The notes under the pieces were generated by a model. The model worked only from the letters and a program-made list of their open reading frames with translations. It ran no database searches and was not told where the DNA came from. The translations under genes and the position numbers were made by a program. A stretch of 64,000 nucleotides of DNA, from positions 2,790,001 to 2,854,000 of the forward strand of contig NZ_CP031417.1 in assembly GCF_003367395.1 (NCBI RefSeq), written 5' to 3'. This stretch comes from Pseudolabrys taiwanensis (GTDB lineage Bacteria; Pseudomonadota; Alphaproteobacteria; Rhizobiales; Xanthobacteraceae). Of the stretch, positions 16,925 through 26,553 are shown piece by piece (position 1 is the stretch's first letter; each line of letters opens with the position of its first letter).

Positions 16925-17242
16925 GCGCAAGGGCCCGACGAAGGCCCGCAATATCGCTCGGAGATTTTCCCGCAGGACGAGGCCCAGGCGAAGATCGCCA
17001 AGGACTACATCGCGCAGCTCAACGCCGCGAAGGTGTTCAAGCGGCCGATCGTCACCAAGGCCGAGACGATGAAGGCGTCATTCTTCCCGGCCGAGGCCTA
17101 TCACCAGGACTACGCGACCTTGCACCCCTATCAGCCCTACATCGCCATCAACGACGCGCCGAAGGTGGCGAACTTGAAGAAGGTGTTCGCGGCGGAGTGG
17201 CGGGAGAAGCCGGTGTTGGTGGGGGAGAAGATGGGGGAGTGA
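16925..17242 (+). pseudogene. Duplicated 3' fragment of msrA (codons 128-232)
   Basis: A 318-bp direct copy of 16031-16348 without indels; I count seven base differences, several of them conservative coding changes (N to D, R to K, T to A). It lacks the catalytic GCFWG half and so cannot reduce methionine sulfoxide. An ATG created at 16922 leaves a 106-codon open frame, but no ribosome site is visible. Homology stops exactly at the stop codon on the right and at gcgcaaggg on the left. With msrA it flanks the avidin gene as a direct repeat. Confidence 0.9.
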
Positions 17243-17284
17243 GCGGTGAGCCGACGTAGTACAGGACAATTACGTTAAGTCTGG

Positions 17285-18751
17285 TCACTCAGTTCTTTGC
17301 GACTTTAGAAACTTAATAATCGCCCCATACGACGCAATTTCCCTCCTCTGCTGCATCGACGGAAATATCTTCAGATAACCTAAGATGCCACCCAGTTCCG
17401 GAATCATACGAACTCCCTTGTCGGGGCTCACCGAAGCGGCGTGAAATTTTGCTCGCACCAGCTTCCGAAACGCGCGACTTGGTTGGGCAAACTCGTTAAC
17501 AACAACTCCAGTGACTCTTTGCTGCCCACTTCGATGAGCAATCCGTGTCTTTTCCTGATTTATCTTCAAACCGAAATCAGAAATGGCTGCTTCGAAGATA
17601 CGGATTGCATCAGCAATGTCCCTCCTTCGCGGACCACTAATAGAGATGTCATCTGCATATCGCGTGTAAGCGAGTCCCCTCGCCTCACAAACAGCACTCA
17701 TCTTTTTATCGACGTCGTACAGAAGAGCATTGGAGATAATCGGACTGGTAGGCGCACCTTGCGGAAGAGCCCCCCAATTGGGGCAAAGCTTGGCAATCGC
17801 CATCGCCTCAAGCGGCGCAAAGTTATTTCTCGTTAGCAATGAGATTATCGCACCCTCAGTGATAGTCCCAAAAAAGTTCTCGATATCGACATTGCCCACG
17901 AACATACTTCTTTTGTGACACTCAGCATTTGTCGCAATCGAGCGACCGAAACGGAAGGAATGTACGGCATCATGGACCGGAAGGCGGTGAAGAACGAAAT
18001 CGTTCAAAAACCACTGAATTACTTTCAAGAAGACACGTGGACTTTCAATTAAGCGCGTCCCTCCACCCTTTTTTGCAACAGGAAAAGCCCGATAATGCGA
18101 ACTCTGACGGCGCGAAATATTCCAAACCAGTTGAGGAGATAAACCTAGGCAAAGGCCGATGCCCGAGTAATCGAAACAAAAAACGTTGCCGTTCGCTCTT
18201 TTGGCTTGGTCCAAATCTTGGAAAGACAATAGATTAGGAAAAGTGTCGCGTGAGCGCCGGGTTGGACCAGTTCGAGTAATGAACTGCCCTTGAATGCGCG
18301 GCCAATAAGCTTGGCCGTTAGCGAAGCGGCGTCCGAAGGACGAACGGCCAAGGTTATTGGCCGCGCGTCCTTTTACGATAGTGCTGGTATCCGAAGCTGG
18401 TGAAACACCAGCCAATTCCGTACCGAGCTCACGCGACTCGATAAATCTACCTCGGCGAGCATCCCGTAGCAAATATGCTCTAAATTTATCCCGCTTCTTC
18501 CTTATATCTGGCGGCAGGTAAAGTGAGCCCAACAATGTTAGCGAATAGTAAGCCATCGTACGGCGCTCAACTTCGACCACTCGATTGACAGACTCCTGCT
18601 CCCGAAGAAATTGTTCGAACTCTTCAACGTCAGGAAGTGTGCCACTTTCGGGAAATACAAACTTGAGGAAAGCACGAACTTCACGAGCAGAAGCTGGCTG
18701 CAAAACACCGAGGGCCAACAAGGCCATTTTTGCATTGAGAACTTTCTTCAT
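17285..18751 (-). CDS. Retron reverse transcriptase with N-terminal extension
   Basis: A 488-residue enzyme that would make msDNA from a partner non-coding RNA. The RT domain (about residues 215-470) shows AKKGGGTRLIESP, NVDIENFF (D289), LPQGAPTSP, YADD at 365-368, and both retron hallmarks: NAxxH (NAECH, 275-279) and VTG (413-415). The first 190 or so residues are extra relative to compact retron RTs; residues 1-100 look like a winged-helix fold (LLALGVLQPAS, YYSLTLLGSLYLPP). Its ATG overlaps the effector stop by four bases, so the two are coupled. Local base composition is richer in A+T than in the flanks, suggesting transfer. Probably part of an anti-phage abortive system. Confidence 0.92.
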   Translation of the reverse strand: MKKVLNAKMALLALGVLQPASAREVRAFLKFVFPESGTLPDVEEFEQFLREQESVNRVVEVERRTMAYYSLTLLGSLYLPPDIRKKRDKFRAYLLRDARRGRFIESRELGTELAGVSPASDTSTIVKGRAANNLGRSSFGRRFANGQAYWPRIQGQFITRTGPTRRSRDTFPNLLSFQDLDQAKRANGNVFCFDYSGIGLCLGLSPQLVWNISRRQSSHYRAFPVAKKGGGTRLIESPRVFLKVIQWFLNDFVLHRLPVHDAVHSFRFGRSIATNAECHKRSMFVGNVDIENFFGTITEGAIISLLTRNNFAPLEAMAIAKLCPNWGALPQGAPTSPIISNALLYDVDKKMSAVCEARGLAYTRYADDISISGPRRRDIADAIRIFEAAISDFGLKINQEKTRIAHRSGQQRVTGVVVNEFAQPSRAFRKLVRAKFHAASVSPDKGVRMIPELGGILGYLKIFPSMQQRREIASYGAIIKFLKSQRTE

Positions 18752-19332
18752 CTTGGCTTCCGCCCAACCCTCGGACGCCCTCGCTTGTTATCTACTGTAA
18801 GAATTCCTCGTCTGCTTTTAAGTCTTTGAAGGAGGCTCGCGGGGTCATAAGCGCTAAAGTTCACAAACTCCACTTTTCCAAATGCATCGACCGCGGCCGC
18901 AGGCCCCGAGTTCAAATAGCTTCGATGACTTTTGTACTTTTCTTCAATGAGGACGATGCAATCGGTTTTCGTATTGTCGATGAGGCCATCGTCATGCACG
19001 AAATGCCAGCTAAAAAGAGCTAATTCACAGAACGAACCTGCGCTTGACGCGATAATAACCACTGCACCGCAGCGCGATTGAATAAACTCAAGTTCGTTGT
19101 CTTGCGAGTTAATGCCGATGTGGTGAATTTCCTCATTGTCTAGACCATCGTCTTCTCCAAGAACGACCTCAAAGTTTTCACGCTCTAAGAGTTCTTTTAA
19201 TCGCCTTCTGAGGAGAGCTGACGGCTCTTCACTCGTTAATGAAGGACCACATAAAAAAACGATGAAAGGCGACTCACTCGCCGCGTCAACAAACTCCTTT
19301 CTATAGGAAGTTAGAGTATCGACGAGTTTCAT
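18748..19332 (-). CDS. Retron effector, St85/Sen2-like nucleoside-deoxyribosyltransferase fold
   Basis: Predicted toxin of the retron. From the ATG at 19332 it has 194 residues. IVFLCGPSL (24-32) resembles the N-terminal strand and glycine loop of NDT-like enzymes. DNELEFI (78-84) and VVIIASSAGSFCELALF (91-107, E103) resemble the active-site half. The layout matches proteins annotated as retron St85 family effector (RcaT-type) as I recall them. The likely activity is nucleotide or nucleoside N-glycosidic cleavage held in check by RT-msDNA. The frame opens to 19398 with TTG or GTG alternatives; no start has a strong ribosome site. It overlaps the RT gene by four bases. Confidence 0.8.
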   Translation of the reverse strand: MKLVDTLTSYRKEFVDAASESPFIVFLCGPSLTSEEPSALLRRRLKELLERENFEVVLGEDDGLDNEEIHHIGINSQDNELEFIQSRCGAVVIIASSAGSFCELALFSWHFVHDDGLIDNTKTDCIVLIEEKYKSHRSYLNSGPAAAVDAFGKVEFVNFSAYDPASLLQRLKSRRGILTVDNKRGRPRVGRKPR

Positions 19333-19512
19333 CGCCCGAATCACGATAGAAATATCTCGTAACTTACTGCCCCCTCTCCACTTGACGAGCGTTCCCAACG
19401 GTTTCCCACAACCTACGTTTGGTAACTTTAGGGTGCCGGCGTGAACGGGGGCAGCACGGCCGCTCCGAGCCCGATACGTTCTCAGGGATGAGAATGGGGA
19501 AGGCCGAAAAGA
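19333..19512 (-). ncRNA. Expected location of the retron msr-msd RNA (not resolved)
   Basis: In Sen2-type retrons the order is RNA, effector, RT. The only free space in that position is this 180-bp stretch upstream of the effector, which has no protein-coding candidate. It contains short dyads and a gtagg segment (minus strand) of the kind that can hold a branching G. I could not pair convincing a1/a2 ends, so the boundaries are arbitrary. Confidence 0.3.
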
Positions 19513-19590
19513 GAACGGCGGGAGTGACTCCCGCCGTTTTGATTCCGTGAGTACTGGATCCCCGCTTGCGCGGCGATGACCGGAGCAAGG
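19513..19590. repeat. Composite hairpin repeat, copy 1
   Basis: gaacggcgggagtgactcccgccgtttt-type hairpin followed by gattccgtgagtactgga and a second GC dyad. It is nearly the same as 20349-20425. The first hairpin with its T-run could terminate transcription towards the right. Confidence 0.75.
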
Positions 19591-19678
19591 CGCCAGCGCC
19601 GTGGCCGCCCCATTCTTCGAGACGCCCGCCTCCGCGCGTGCTTCGGCGGGCTCCTCAGGATGAGGGCGGAGCGAGGCC

Positions 19679-19948
19679 CTACTCCGCCGCGACTTGGCTC
19701 AGTTCGCCGGCGGCGGCCATTTCGCGGCGCAGCCATTCCGGCGCAATGTCGAAACCGTTCGGCCATGTCGGTGCGCCGAACTCGAGAAAGACGCGCGCGA
19801 AGTACTGTTCGTCGCGCAACGGCTCCATCACCGGACCGGGCTCCGCGACCATGGGCGCGAAGTCGTGCACGCCCTCGCTGCCGTCGCTGAAGCGAAGGCG
19901 CAGGCGAAAGCCGCCGAGCTTTTCGAGACGTGTGATCTTAGTCAGCAT
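19679..19948 (-). CDS. DUF2442 domain protein
   Basis: An 89-residue protein from the ATG at 19948. The pattern FSDGSEGVHDFAPMV and FGAPTWPNGFDIAPEWL is the DUF2442 signature. Genes of this family regularly sit next to DUF4160 genes, as here, where the start overlaps the DUF4160 3' end by 11 bp. The pair has been suggested as toxin-antitoxin-like; the biochemical role is not established. Confidence 0.85.
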   Translation of the reverse strand: MLTKITRLEKLGGFRLRLRFSDGSEGVHDFAPMVAEPGPVMEPLRDEQYFARVFLEFGAPTWPNGFDIAPEWLRREMAAAGELSQVAAE

Positions 19949-20204
19949 CGAGACCCGCGATCCGTTCGAGTGGGATATTAGCACGAGCGCGCTCCCAATT
20001 GGAGTGCAGCTCGGATTGGTGCGCCAAGGTCCATTGCTTGACGAGGCGCGCCGCCGTCCGCGGCAGACGCCCGTCGATAACCTCGCCGGTCGCGATCGCG
20101 ATGTTGGCTTCGTGCTCGCCGTACGTCGCCTCGAAATGCGGCGGCGGGTGATCCTTGAAGTACATGCGGATCGCGATGCCGTAGAACCATGCAATCGTAG
20201 GCAT
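19938..20204 (-). CDS. DUF4160 domain protein
   Basis: An 88-residue protein beginning MPTIAWFYGIAIRMYFKDH, with the DUF4160 core HPPPHFEATYGEHEANIAI and GRLPRTAARLVKQW. The ATG at 20204 follows a gaagg site; an in-frame upstream ATG would add five residues. It is translated ahead of and overlapping the DUF2442 gene. Possible toxin partner of that pair, by gene order only. Confidence 0.85.
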   Translation of the reverse strand: MPTIAWFYGIAIRMYFKDHPPPHFEATYGEHEANIAIATGEVIDGRLPRTAARLVKQWTLAHQSELHSNWERARANIPLERIAGLDAD

Positions 20205-20266
20205 GGCCTTCACTATCATAAGTTGCAAAATGAAGAAAGTCGGGCGCGCGGCACACAAAATGAAAA

Positions 20267-20425
20267 GCGGCGGGAGCAACTCCCGCCGTTTCGTCTTCGA
20301 CTGTCGTCCCCGCGCAGGCGGGGACCATAGGTGCGTTATCGTAATAACGAACGGCGGGCCTTTGCCCGCCGTTTTGATTCCGTAAGTACTGGATCCCCGC
20401 TTTCGCGGGGATGACCGGAGCAAGG
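20267..20425. repeat. Cluster of composite hairpin repeats
   Basis: Two hairpins of the cggcggg/cccgccg type (20270-20292 and 20349-20375), each followed by a REP-like ccccgc/gcgggg dyad. The second unit (20349-20425) matches 19513-19590 apart from the loop and a few bases. They lie between the DUF4160 gene and the DJ-1/PfpI gene. Confidence 0.75.
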
Positions 20426-20440
20426 TGAAGGTGAAGAAGC

Positions 20441-21004
20441 CTACGCAGCCTTGCGCTGGTGCTTACCTTCCTTCACCTCCTCGATGATCTTCTTTGAGAA
20501 GGCCTCGAGGTCGCCGGGGTTGCGCGAGGTGATAACGCCGTTGTCGGTGACGACCTCCTTGTCCTCCCACGTCGCGCCGGCGTTCATCACGTCGGTCTTG
20601 ATCGAGTGGTAGGAGGTCATCTTCTTGCCCTTGGCGATGCCGGTTTCGACCAGCAGCCAGGGCGCGTGGCACACCGCGGCCACCGTCTTGCCGGCGTCGT
20701 AGAAGGCCTTGATGAGCGCGAGCGCGTCCTTGTTGACGCGCAGGAGATCGGGATTGATCTGCCCGCCGGGCAGCACGATCGCGTCGTAGTCGCTCGCGCG
20801 CGCGTCGCCGAGCGGCTTGTCGACCTTCACCTTGCGGCCCCAGTCCTTCATGTCCCAGCCTTTGATCTCGCCCTGCTCGGGCGAGACGATGTCGACCTGC
20901 GCGCCCGCGGCTTTCAGCCGGTCGCGCGGCACTTCGAGTTCCGATTGCTCGAAGCCGTTGGTGGCGAGAATGAGAATGCGCTTGCCGTCGAGCGGGCCTG
21001 CCAT
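20441..21004 (-). CDS. DJ-1/PfpI family protein
   Basis: A 187-residue cytoplasmic protein of the type 1 glutamine-amidotransferase-like fold. It has the nucleophile elbow AAVCHAPW with C112-H113, an early acidic residue in GFEQSE (E19) and DAIVLPGG. Such proteins act as proteases, glyoxalase III or deglycases in the protein-damage response. The length is standard. It stands alone, with repeats on both sides and rpoD upstream on the same strand. Confidence 0.92.
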   Translation of the reverse strand: MAGPLDGKRILILATNGFEQSELEVPRDRLKAAGAQVDIVSPEQGEIKGWDMKDWGRKVKVDKPLGDARASDYDAIVLPGGQINPDLLRVNKDALALIKAFYDAGKTVAAVCHAPWLLVETGIAKGKKMTSYHSIKTDVMNAGATWEDKEVVTDNGVITSRNPGDLEAFSKKIIEEVKEGKHQRKAA

Positions 21005-21082
21005 GGCGGTCTCTCCTTCGTGTTCGGGGTTGTCGCCAGGACAACGGACAAGACGCGCGGAGGTTTCGTGGCGGGCAAACGC

Positions 21083-21194
21083 AAACGGCGGGCGCTGGGG
21101 CCCGCCGTTTTGATTGAGGTCATCCGCTCACCCACCCGCTCATTCCCGCGAAAGCGGGAATCCAGCGCTGGGTCCCCGCTTTCGCGGGGACGAA
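21083..21194. repeat. Hairpin plus REP-like double hairpin, copy B
   Basis: 21083-21113 carries another cggcgggcg...cccgccgttttgatt hairpin. 21140-21194 is the 55-nt double hairpin identical to 15501-15555. The elements lie between the DJ-1/PfpI and rpoD genes and may end rpoD transcription. Confidence 0.85.
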
Positions 21195-21203
21195 CGAAGC
21201 AGC

Positions 21204-23330
<2,127 letters not shown>

Positions 23331-23590
23331 CTTTACCCTCTCTTAGGACCGTTCTGGCCCCGCACACACGCCGCAACGGCGGCCGGCGCGCTGCGGATGG
23401 TCAAAAAGGGCCGGGCCTCGATGAAAAGGCACCGCCCCTCGAATCAGGTCGTCAGTCTCGTGGAGCCCGCTTAAGCTCCCCTTAACCCTGCCGCGGTCCG
23501 GGGAAGTCGACCTAAATCCCTTCGCCGGCCCTCTTCTTCTCTTCCTTGTCCGACGCAGGGCCCGTCCCGGCGGGACTCTGCGCTACGGCC

Positions 23591-25582
23591 CTATAAAGTA
23601 CGCGCGCCCCGACCGGAAGAGGCTCCAAAGCCCTCGATCAAGGCCTCCGTCCCGTCCATCTGGGCGAGCCGGTCCTTCACGTCGCGCAACCGGAGGTAGT
23701 TGGCCTCACTGGACTCCTGTCCGAGCGCCTGCTCGGCGTCCTTGAGCTCCTTAGTTAGTGAATGCCACTGACGATGCAAGGCAACAAGCTGCTGCCACGT
23801 CACCAAAACGTCGTTTGGCGCGGCGTTTGGCCGGGTGCCCCAGACCGACGCCGTGGTGATCGCGGCTGCCACCCGCTCGATCAAGCTGTCGAGGTCGCGC
23901 CGCGCCAGTTCCTCCTTCAGGCCCTCCGCATCGAGCGCGGCAGCATGGGCCGCGATATCGATCAGCGCGTTTTTCAGCCGCTCGGCATCGGGATGCCGGA
24001 ATTCGAGCGAGGCCAGTTCCTCCAAGTGGTCGTGCAGCAACCACGGATGATTGAGCGCCGACTGGAGAATCAGCGCCTCGCGCCGCGGCACCGATGTGCG
24101 ATGACCACGGTGCAGCGGGCTCAATGCGAGTTGCTGGCTCACGACGACGTATGGAGCCGCCCGGCCCGACGCCCCCGGCCGCGGGAAACCGCTGCCTGAC
24201 AAAGGCGGCCAGGCGCCGCCCGGCCGCTGGCCCCCGCGCCAATTGCCCTGGCCCTGCCCTCGCCCCTGCCCTTGTCCGCGCCAGGGCCCCCGCGCCGACC
24301 CCGCGCCGGAGGCCGGCGCGAAGAACTGCGCGAGACGCTCGGCGAAATCCTGGCGGTAGTATTTGCGCACGCTCTCGTCGGCGATCGCCTCGGTAAGCCC
24401 ATTGATGCGCGCTTCCAGCGCCGCGCGCCGTTCCGGCGTGTCGAACTGGTGCCCTTCGGTCTCGCGCGCCCACAGCATCGCCGCGAGTGGCTTGGCCGCG
24501 GCGACAACGTCCTTCAACGCTTCGGGACCGGCCGAGCGGAGCAGATCGTCGGGATCCTGCCCTTCCGGCAGCAATGCAAAGCGCAGGCTCTTGCCGGGCT
24601 TGAGCCGCGGCATGGCGATGTCGACGGCGCGATAGGCGGCGCGCACGCCGGCCTTGTCGCCGTCGAAGCAAAGCACCGGCTCGTCGGCCATCTTCCAGAG
24701 CAGACCGAGTTGATCCTCGGTGAGCGCCGTGCCGAGCGGCGCCACGGCGCCGCCGAAACCGGCCGTCACCATCGCGATCACGTCGACATAACCTTCGACC
24801 ACGACGACGGCGGCGCCGTCATGCACGGCCTGGCGCGCGGCGGCGCCGTTGTAGAGGTTCGAACCCTTATGGAAGAGCGGCGTCTCGGGCGAGTTGAGAT
24901 ATTTCGCCGGGACGTCCTTTTCCAGCGCGCGTCCGCCGAAAGCGATGATCCGTCCGCGCATGTCGGTGATCGGGAACATCACGCGGTCGCGGAAGCGATC
25001 ATAGGGCACCGGGATGTCGTCGCCGGCAATCAGCAACCCCGCTTCCACCATGTCCGGCACCGGAATGCCCTGGCCGCCGAGATATTCCTTGAGCGCGAAA
25101 CGCTCGCTCGGCGCGTAGCCGAGCCTGAATTTGTGCTGGGTCGCGGCGTCGATTCCACGATCGGCGAGATAACCGCGCGCCTTGGCGCCCGCGCGCGCGG
25201 CGAGCGTGTCCTGGAAGAACTTGGCCGCCAGTTCCATGACCTCGTGCAACGACTTGCGGTGCGCCTCGCGCTGCTCGTCCTCCCGGGAGACTTTGGGCAG
25301 GGGCACGCCGGCGAGTTGCGCCATGCGCTCGACCGCTTCGGGGAAGCTCACCCCTTCGGTGGCCATGATGAAATCGAAGATGTTGCCGTTCTTGCCCGAC
25401 GAGAAGTCGAACCACATCATCTTCGCATCGTTCACGAAGAAGGACGGGCTCTTTTCCTTGTTGAAGGGCGACAGGCCCTTCATCTCGCGCCCCGCGCGCG
25501 TGAGCTTCACGCGCCGGCCGACCACCTCCGAGACGGGGATGCGGGCACGCAGCTCATCGAGGAACTGGGGCGAAAAGCGCAT
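23591..25582 (-). CDS. dnaG: DNA primase DnaG, zinc ligands replaced
   Basis: Makes RNA primers for replication. The 663 residues carry the N-terminal DnaG region, the TOPRIM core (VVVVEGYVDVIAM, CFDGDKAGVRAA) and a C-terminal helicase-binding part. The usual CHCC zinc site is absent: the four positions read S38, N41, D59 and S62 (GLSPFNKEK, FDFSSG). I recall this loss from other alphaproteobacterial primases. Between the polymerase core and the C-terminal domain, residues about 424-475 form a Gly/Arg/Gln-rich linker (RGQGQGRGQGQGN). It lies upstream of rpoD. Confidence 0.97.
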   Translation of the reverse strand: MRFSPQFLDELRARIPVSEVVGRRVKLTRAGREMKGLSPFNKEKSPSFFVNDAKMMWFDFSSGKNGNIFDFIMATEGVSFPEAVERMAQLAGVPLPKVSREDEQREAHRKSLHEVMELAAKFFQDTLAARAGAKARGYLADRGIDAATQHKFRLGYAPSERFALKEYLGGQGIPVPDMVEAGLLIAGDDIPVPYDRFRDRVMFPITDMRGRIIAFGGRALEKDVPAKYLNSPETPLFHKGSNLYNGAAARQAVHDGAAVVVVEGYVDVIAMVTAGFGGAVAPLGTALTEDQLGLLWKMADEPVLCFDGDKAGVRAAYRAVDIAMPRLKPGKSLRFALLPEGQDPDDLLRSAGPEALKDVVAAAKPLAAMLWARETEGHQFDTPERRAALEARINGLTEAIADESVRKYYRQDFAERLAQFFAPASGAGSARGPWRGQGQGRGQGQGNWRGGQRPGGAWPPLSGSGFPRPGASGRAAPYVVVSQQLALSPLHRGHRTSVPRREALILQSALNHPWLLHDHLEELASLEFRHPDAERLKNALIDIAAHAAALDAEGLKEELARRDLDSLIERVAAAITTASVWGTRPNAAPNDVLVTWQQLVALHRQWHSLTKELKDAEQALGQESSEANYLRLRDVKDRLAQMDGTEALIEGFGASSGRGARTL

Positions 25583-25789
25583 GAGTTATGGTTCGGACGC
25601 TGGGATGGCTGATCGTTAGCGGCTTTGCGGCGATTCTGCGAATCGGTACGCCGATCATAGGTCCGCGAGCGGTGCGTTTGCCGCGGGCATTGCCAAATGG
25701 CCCCCACGGGGCCCCGTTTCCGGCGTTTTCCTAGTTATGCACAGGGTCAGACAGCCTCGGTTTCCCTACACAATCGAGGCGGCCTTGAA

Positions 25790-25810
25790 ATATACAATAC
25801 ATTTGTATAT
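25790..25810. promoter_or_regulatory. AT-rich palindrome upstream of brnT, likely BrnA operator
   Basis: ATATACAA/TTGTATAT with a five-base spacer, 65 bp before the brnT start, in an otherwise GC-rich region. BrnA antitoxins are ribbon-helix-helix repressors of their own operon, so this is the obvious candidate site. Confidence 0.6.
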
Positions 25811-25875
25811 ACATAACGAGTGGAAATTGAGGCGGGCTCCCTTTAGCCTACGGTGGGCGAGGGACAGCGATCGTC

Positions 25876-26142
25876 ATGACGTCGTTCGAATGGGACGAGA
25901 CGAAGCGCACCGCCAATGTCCAAAAGCACGGTATCGACTTTGCCGATGCGGCGCTGGTGTTTAACGACCCAGCGCATCTGATTTATCGATCGCAACGCCA
26001 CACCGGCGAAGAACGATTCGTGGCGATCGGAACGGTAGGCGCAAAGATAATCGCGGTGATCTTTACCGAGCGCGGCGACAATGTCCGTATCATCTCCGCG
26101 CGAACGACCCGACGGATCGAGCGAGAGCTTTATGGTCGCTAA
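25876..26142 (+). CDS. brnT: BrnT family toxin (RNase fold)
   Basis: An 88-residue protein with the BrnT signature: FEWDETKRTANVQKHGIDFADA, then GEERFVAIGTVG and VRIISARTTRRIERELY. BrnT toxins are RelE-like ribonucleases that stop growth until bound by BrnA. The 3' end overlaps the brnA start by 11 bp. Regulation is probably through the palindrome at 25790-25810. The complete gene suggests an active module. Confidence 0.93.
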   Translation: MTSFEWDETKRTANVQKHGIDFADAALVFNDPAHLIYRSQRHTGEERFVAIGTVGAKIIAVIFTERGDNVRIISARTTRRIERELYGR

Positions 26143-26503
26143 GAAAATGAAAGAGGACATCGTCACGTTGATCGCGTCGCTTCCCGACGGTACCCACATT
26201 GTAGAGCATGCGGATGGTCAGCTCGAACGTCGGAAAAGCCTCACGGATTGGGAACGACTTCGACATATGACCGATGCGGAGATCGAAGCGTCGATCAAAG
26301 ACGACCCCGACTGGAGTGATGACTGGAATTGGTCCGAAGCCGTCCTCGTCGTGCCGCCCAAGAAGAAAGCCATCTCCATCCGCGTCGACGAAGACGTGCT
26401 CGATTATTTCAAGAACGAAGGCGCCGGCTATCAGCGGCGCATAAACGCCGTGCTCCGCTCCTACATGGAGCAGAAGAAGGGCAAGACGAAAAAACGGGCG
26501 TAG
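26132..26503 (+). CDS. brnA: BrnA family antitoxin, ribbon-helix-helix
   Basis: Neutralises BrnT and represses the operon. From the ATG at 26132 it has 123 residues. The C-terminal RHH domain is AISIRVDEDVLDYFKNEGAGYQ...INAVLRSYM. The N-terminal 75 residues include DGTHIVEHADGQLERRKSLTDWERL and a Trp/Asp-rich patch (DDPDWSDDWNW) that could contact the toxin. This is somewhat longer than typical BrnA. An ATG at 26147 is a possible shorter start. Confidence 0.9.
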   Translation: MVAKKMKEDIVTLIASLPDGTHIVEHADGQLERRKSLTDWERLRHMTDAEIEASIKDDPDWSDDWNWSEAVLVVPPKKKAISIRVDEDVLDYFKNEGAGYQRRINAVLRSYMEQKKGKTKKRA

Positions 26504-26553
26504 GTTGACGCGCGCGCTGAAGCCGGCTTCGCCTCCGAAGGCTTGCCCGCCGC

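Noticed and set aside
16922..17242. 106-codon open frame in the msrA 3' copy as a functional protein
   Set aside because: It lacks the catalytic cysteine half and a ribosome site; the open frame is inherited from the parent gene.
15501..21194. Hairpin repeats as a CRISPR array
   Set aside because: Copies are kilobases apart, palindromic and without regular spacers; no cas genes are present.
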